Positions 5,696 through 9,159 of a stretch of 9,159 bases of DNA are shown one piece after another. The stretch covers positions 1 through 9,159 of the forward strand of contig DXDO01000058.1 in NCBI GenBank assembly GCA_019115425.1, given 5' to 3'. How positions within the stretch are numbered: position 1 is the stretch's first letter; the number at the start of each line of letters is the position of its first letter. Source of the DNA: Candidatus Agathobaculum merdigallinarum (GTDB taxonomy: Bacteria > Bacillota > Clostridia > Oscillospirales > Butyricicoccaceae). Both the position numbers and the translations under genes were made by a program. The notes below the pieces were generated by a model that made no database searches, was not told the DNA's origin, and saw only the letters and a list, made by a program, of their open reading frames with translations.

Positions 5696-6958
5696 ATGAG
5701 CGAACTGCAACCCTCTCGGCCAAAACAGAATATCGTCCGCTTCCCAACCTCAAAGAAGGAGCGCCGCAGGCTGCTGCGGGAAAGCAAGGACAGGCGGGTG
5801 CGCCTGGTCGGCGCGCTGCGCATCGCGTGCGGCTGGCTGCTGGTCATCGGCGTATTCCTGTTCCTGCTGACCAACTACCGGCTGTTTACCCCATCCTCCA
5901 TCCGCAGCCTTGCGGAATATGCAGTTGCGGGCTTGCGCCAGCATGAGGGCGATATCACCACGATCAACTATCAAAACGGTTCGTTTTCCGACGGCGCCCT
6001 GTTTGAATCCGGTCTGGCCTATGCGGACAGCGACGCGCTGTTCCTTGCGCGCCCGGGAGGCGCGGTCACGATGACCTATTCGCTTGGATATGCTTCTCCT
6101 GTGGTGGAGGCCGCAAATCACTATGTGCTGGTCTACGACCGCGGCGGCATGGAGGCGATCCTGACCAATTCCGCCGCGCCGACCGCGGAGCTGACCCTCG
6201 CGTCCCCCATTCTCACAGGAAGCATCGGGAGGGACGGCCGCTTTGTTCTGGTTACGGACGAGCAGGGCTACCGCACGGCGGTCACGGTTTACAGCACCGA
6301 CGGGGAAGAGGTTTTCAAATACCAATCCTCGGAATACTATATCGTATCGGCCAGCCTGTCGCCGGACGGTGAAACGCTCGCCGTGCTCACTTTTGAGCAG
6401 AACGGCGTTGCGCTGGATTCGCATGTGCAGTTCTATAACGTATCGAGCGGCGAATTGATCGCGAACGCAACGCTGACCGATGCGCTTGGCATTCAGCTGT
6501 GCTATCTGGAAAACGGTACTGCCGCCGTGCTGTGCGACGACGGGCTGTACCTTGTGCCCCGCAGGGGGGAGGCGGAGCATGCGCTCACCTTTGCTTCCGG
6601 CGATCTGATCGCCGTCGCTTCACGCGGCAGCGCCATGGCGGTTGCCGTGCGCTCGTATTCGGGCGCTGCGCGCTGCGACCTGTACACCGTGCGCGGCGGC
6701 GCGCTCGAAGGGCCTTTCAGCCTTTCCGAGGAGCCGACCGCATTGGCGATTTCAGAGGCGGGGACCGCGGTGCTGAGCGTCTCCGGCGTGTCGGTCTATG
6801 ACACGGATTTTGACCCGCTCTGGAGCAATGTCGAGGCGGTAGGCGCGCGCCGCCTTCTGATGACCGACGACGGCACCGTATTTGCGCTTTATACCAAGAA
6901 TGCGCGCCTGTTTACAGCACATTCCGAACGATCCGAGGAAATATCCGATGCCAAATGA
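5696..6958 (+). CDS. Membrane-anchored beta-propeller-like protein, DUF5711-like
   Basis: This is a 420-residue protein. The N-terminus is basic and cytoplasmic (NIVRFPTSKKERRRLLRESK at 12-31), followed by one membrane segment at ~43-59 (IACGWLLVIGVFLFLLT). About 350 extracytoplasmic residues then follow, rich in short beta-strand repeats. Blades of the type ASLSPDGETLAVLTF (from residue 219) look like WD40/PQQ-style propeller repeats. The layout and the SKKERRR start match what I know as DUF5711 from Clostridia; the function is unknown. AGGAGG (5679-5684) and a nearer GGAGA (5686-5690) precede the ATG. The 111 bases upstream hold no convincing promoter or terminator: a TACAAT at 5672-5677 is too close to the ribosome binding site. 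Its end overlaps the CvpA gene by 11 bases, so the two are probably made together and may act at the same membrane. Confidence 0.85.
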   Translation: MSELQPSRPKQNIVRFPTSKKERRRLLRESKDRRVRLVGALRIACGWLLVIGVFLFLLTNYRLFTPSSIRSLAEYAVAGLRQHEGDITTINYQNGSFSDGALFESGLAYADSDALFLARPGGAVTMTYSLGYASPVVEAANHYVLVYDRGGMEAILTNSAAPTAELTLASPILTGSIGRDGRFVLVTDEQGYRTAVTVYSTDGEEVFKYQSSEYYIVSASLSPDGETLAVLTFEQNGVALDSHVQFYNVSSGELIANATLTDALGIQLCYLENGTAAVLCDDGLYLVPRRGEAEHALTFASGDLIAVASRGSAMAVAVRSYSGAARCDLYTVRGGALEGPFSLSEEPTALAISEAGTAVLSVSGVSVYDTDFDPLWSNVEAVGARRLLMTDDGTVFALYTKNARLFTAHSERSEEISDAK

Positions 6959-7562
6959 CCTGACCGAACAGCTTCTGAAGCTGCTGAACCTGCCGGACCT
7001 CATTATCATCGCGGTCGTGCTGGTGAATATGATTTTTGGGTTTCGGCGCGGCTTTTTCGGGGCGCTTTCCGGCCTTGTCGGCCGCATCATCGCGCTGATT
7101 GCCGCCTACTTTGCCGCGCGCGCCGCAGCGCCCTATGTCGCGCAGTGGATCGTGACCCCGATCGTGGGCGATATTTTCCAAAACAGGGCGGCGCTCAGCG
7201 TTTCGAGCGGCGTGCTGGACGGGATGCGCCAGACTGTCGCGGAGGCCGCCGTCAGCATGGCGGAGAGCGTAGCCTTTTTGCTGCTGCTCATCCTGTTCTG
7301 CATTCTGTTCGGCTGGCTGGTTGGGCTGCTTTCCAAAAGCCTGCGCTTTATTGCGCACCTGACCCCGCTGGGAATTCTGGATTCTGTTGCGGGCGGCGTG
7401 GTGGGCTTTGCGACGGGCGTGCTCCTGATCGTGCTCATTCTGCTCGGCATCGAGTTTTTCTCCCCCATCACTTATTCCTCGCTTGGGTGGCTTTCCCCCG
7501 AGCGGGTTTCAAACACCGTGCTGCTGGCAAAGCTGATCGAAGTGCTGCCAGTGGCCATATAA
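6948..7562 (+). CDS. CvpA family membrane protein
   Basis: This is a 204-residue protein with four hydrophobic segments at ~17-30, 38-57, 107-128 and 147-171. The family hallmark follows the first: GFRRGFFGALSGL (31-43), giving the G-x-RGF turn. The last membrane segment is introduced by LGILDSVAGGVVGF (141-154), with D145 at the conserved aspartate position. CvpA was named for colicin V production in E. coli and has been linked to envelope homeostasis, but the molecular activity is not known. The ATG at 6948 has GAGGAA (6935-6940) seven bases upstream and overlaps the previous gene by 11 bases. Forty-seven bases, including a 7-bp hairpin, separate it from the Clp ATPase gene. Family call good; biological role unresolved. 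Confidence 0.88.
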   Translation: MPNDLTEQLLKLLNLPDLIIIAVVLVNMIFGFRRGFFGALSGLVGRIIALIAAYFAARAAAPYVAQWIVTPIVGDIFQNRAALSVSSGVLDGMRQTVAEAAVSMAESVAFLLLLILFCILFGWLVGLLSKSLRFIAHLTPLGILDSVAGGVVGFATGVLLIVLILLGIEFFSPITYSSLGWLSPERVSNTVLLAKLIEVLPVAI

Positions 7563-7567
7563 ATCCC

Positions 7568-7584
7568 GCCATCTCTTAGATGGC
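7568..7584 (+). repeat. Short perfect hairpin between the CvpA and Clp ATPase genes
   Basis: GCCATCT (7568-7574) pairs perfectly with AGATGGC (7578-7584) over a CTT loop, five bases after the CvpA stop. The following TCCATTCCCC lacks a T run, so it is not a standard terminator. It does not match CIRCE (TTAGCACTC inverted repeats) or the CtsR heptad repeat. It may be an mRNA processing or partial attenuation structure. The pairing is seen; the role is inferred. Confidence 0.5.
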
Positions 7585-7609
7585 TCCATTCCCCAAAGGA
7601 GTTTATGTT

Positions 7610-9159
7610 ATGAACATGCCAATGTGCTCGCGGTGCAAAAAAAACATCGCGGTGGTGTTCATCACCAAAATCGAAGGCCCGGATAAGACGACGCAGGAGG
7701 GGCTGTGCCTCAAATGCGCGCGGGAGCTGGGCGTCAAGCCGCTGGACAATATCATGGAGCAAATGGGCATCACAGAGGATGATCTCGAAGCGCTCTCGGG
7801 CGAGATCGGTTCTCTGGCCGACTTAAACGATCTGGTCACCGCAGGCTCGGACGGCTCGGACGACGACGCCCCGCACGAGACCGACCCGCTGGCGAACCCG
7901 CCTGCGCCTTCTTCGCCGCGTCAGCCGCAGTCGCCGCTGCGATCCTCCGAAGGGCCGCGCACGCGCACGCAGGCGCCTCCGCGCGATGATAAAAAGCGCA
8001 AATACCTGAACAATTACTGCGAAAACCTGACGCGCAAGGCCGCCGAGGGCCGTATCGACCACATCGTCGGCCGCGACCGCGAGACCGACCGCGTGATCCA
8101 AATCCTAAACCGCCGCCAGAAGAACAATCCCTGTCTGATCGGCGAGCCGGGCGTCGGCAAGACCGCGGTCGCGGAAGGGCTTGCCGTGCGCATCAACGAG
8201 GGGCGCATCCCGTTCAAGATGCGGAATAAAGAGGTGCATCTGCTCGATTTGACCGCGCTGGTCGCGGGCACGCAGTTCCGCGGCCAGTTTGAAAGCCGCA
8301 TGAAGGGCCTGATCGACGAGGTCAAAAAGCTCGGCAATATTATCCTTGTGATCGACGAGGTGCATAACATCGTCGGCGCGGGCGACTCGGAAGGCTCGAT
8401 GAACGCCGCGAACATCCTGAAACCCGCGCTTGCGCGCGGCGATATTCAGGTGATCGGCGCGACCACGCTCAAGGAGTACCGGAAGCACATCGAAAAGGAC
8501 GCCGCGCTGGAGCGCCGCTTCCAGCCGGTGTATATCGGCGAGCCGTCGGTTGCGGAGACCACCGAAATTCTCAAGGGCATCCGTTCGTACTATGAGACCT
8601 TCCACGGCGTGACCGTTTCGGATGAAATGTGCCGCAGAGCCGCCGAGATGAGCGAGCGTTATATCACCGACCGCTTTTTGCCCGACAAGGCCATCGACCT
8701 GATCGACGAGGCCTGCTCGCGGCTCAATCTGGATTCGCCGCAGCTGTCCGAAATCCCCGCGCTGCAATCTGAGATGGAGAGCCTGCAGACCCAGCTCGAC
8801 CTGCTCACGCAGTCGAGCGCGCGCAGCGAGCAGGAGGACACCTATGCCCGCATTGCGTCCTGCCGCCAGCGCCTGCTGCAGGTGGACGGCCGGCTGCACG
8901 AACTGCTCAGCAAGCCCGCGCCTGCGGTTGACGAGCAGCTGCTCGCGTCGGTGATCGAAATCTGGACGGGCATCCCGGCCTCCAAGGTCGCGGCGCAGGA
9001 GTCCGCGCGGCTCAAAGGCATGGAGGAGCGCCTCAAGTCGCATGTCATCGGGCAGGACGAGGCCGTGGACGCGGTCTGTGCGTCCATCCGCCGCTCACGC
9101 GCGGGCATCAGCCCCAAGCGCAAGCCCGCGTCCTTCCTGTTCGTCGGCCCGACCGGCGT
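7610..9159 (+). CDS. ClpE/ClpC-type AAA+ unfoldase with N-terminal zinc finger (3' end outside window)
   Basis: The frame stays open from ATG 7610 to the window end (516 full codons). AAAGGAG (7595-7601) lies 8 bases upstream, favouring this ATG over those at 7616 and 7622. The N-terminus has paired cysteines C6-x-x-C9 and C33-x-x-C36, a zinc finger of the ClpE/McsA sort, replacing the usual Clp N-domain repeats. Residues ~80-130 form a Pro/Ser/Asp-rich, probably disordered linker. The first AAA+ domain has Walker A GEPGVGKT (178-185) and Walker B LVIDEVHN (D249, E250), then FRGQFESR and ATTLKEYRKHIEKDAALERR with the arginine finger. A short coiled-coil middle region (~385-430) and the IWTGIPASKVAAQE link precede the second domain, cut at its Walker A start GPTG (513-516). 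It should unfold substrates for ClpP. No CtsR or CIRCE site is visible. ClpE-like is my best call; databases may label it ClpC. Confidence 0.92.
   Translation, partial: MNMPMCSRCKKNIAVVFITKIEGPDKTTQEGLCLKCARELGVKPLDNIMEQMGITEDDLEALSGEIGSLADLNDLVTAGSDGSDDDAPHETDPLANPPAPSSPRQPQSPLRSSEGPRTRTQAPPRDDKKRKYLNNYCENLTRKAAEGRIDHIVGRDRETDRVIQILNRRQKNNPCLIGEPGVGKTAVAEGLAVRINEGRIPFKMRNKEVHLLDLTALVAGTQFRGQFESRMKGLIDEVKKLGNIILVIDEVHNIVGAGDSEGSMNAANILKPALARGDIQVIGATTLKEYRKHIEKDAALERRFQPVYIGEPSVAETTEILKGIRSYYETFHGVTVSDEMCRRAAEMSERYITDRFLPDKAIDLIDEACSRLNLDSPQLSEIPALQSEMESLQTQLDLLTQSSARSEQEDTYARIASCRQRLLQVDGRLHELLSKPAPAVDEQLLASVIEIWTGIPASKVAAQESARLKGMEERLKSHVIGQDEAVDAVCASIRRSRAGISPKRKPASFLFVGPTG

Noticed and set aside
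7563..7609. CIRCE or CtsR operator before the Clp ATPase gene
   Set aside because: Neither TTAGCACTC/GAGTGCTAA arms nor a GGTCAAA direct repeat is present; only an unrelated 7-bp hairpin is.

Overview
The window is a GC-rich stretch of bacterial chromosome, and every gene runs on the + strand. Gene content points to a Gram-positive Clostridia member, most likely of the Oscillospiraceae/Butyricicoccaceae type. The pointers are a group II ECF transporter core (ecfA1-ecfA2-ecfT) followed by truA, a DUF5711-like membrane-anchored protein next to a CvpA family protein, a Clp ATPase with an N-terminal zinc finger, strong AGGAGG-type ribosome binding sites and a TTG start. The taxon is inferred from family knowledge and was not searched.

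Layout. (1) 1-795 is the C-terminal part of a YgiQ-type radical SAM protein, closed by a clear intrinsic terminator (830-865). (2) 866-1009 is non-coding and holds a 9-bp inverted repeat and a probable extended -10 promoter. It leads into a class I SAM-dependent methyltransferase (1010-1876) of the RlmI/RlmK-like kind, without a PUA domain. (3) A 51-residue single-pass membrane protein (1954-2109) precedes the vitamin-transporter energising module: ecfA1 (2145-2993), ecfA2 (3145-4014) and ecfT (4014-4817), with truA (4814-5584) overlapping the end of ecfT. No S component is present, as expected for a shared ECF module whose substrate-binding partners are encoded elsewhere. (4) After a 111-base gap come a DUF5711-like protein (5696-6958), an overlapping CvpA family protein (6948-7562) and the first 516 residues of a ClpE/ClpC-type AAA+ unfoldase (7610 to the window end).

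Functionally the window combines tRNA/rRNA modification (TruA and perhaps the methyltransferase), micronutrient uptake energetics (EcfA1/A2/T), envelope proteins of unknown role (DUF5711-like, CvpA) and protein quality control (Clp ATPase). It is mostly ordinary housekeeping sequence. The least explained parts are intergenic. The 151-base gap between ecfA1 and ecfA2 holds three successive hairpins, one of them a GC-rich palindrome, and a 17-base piece of that palindrome recurs in opposite orientation after the methyltransferase gene. I saw no CRISPR array, tRNA, rRNA, transposase or phage gene, and nothing I can defend as a new defence or mobile system.
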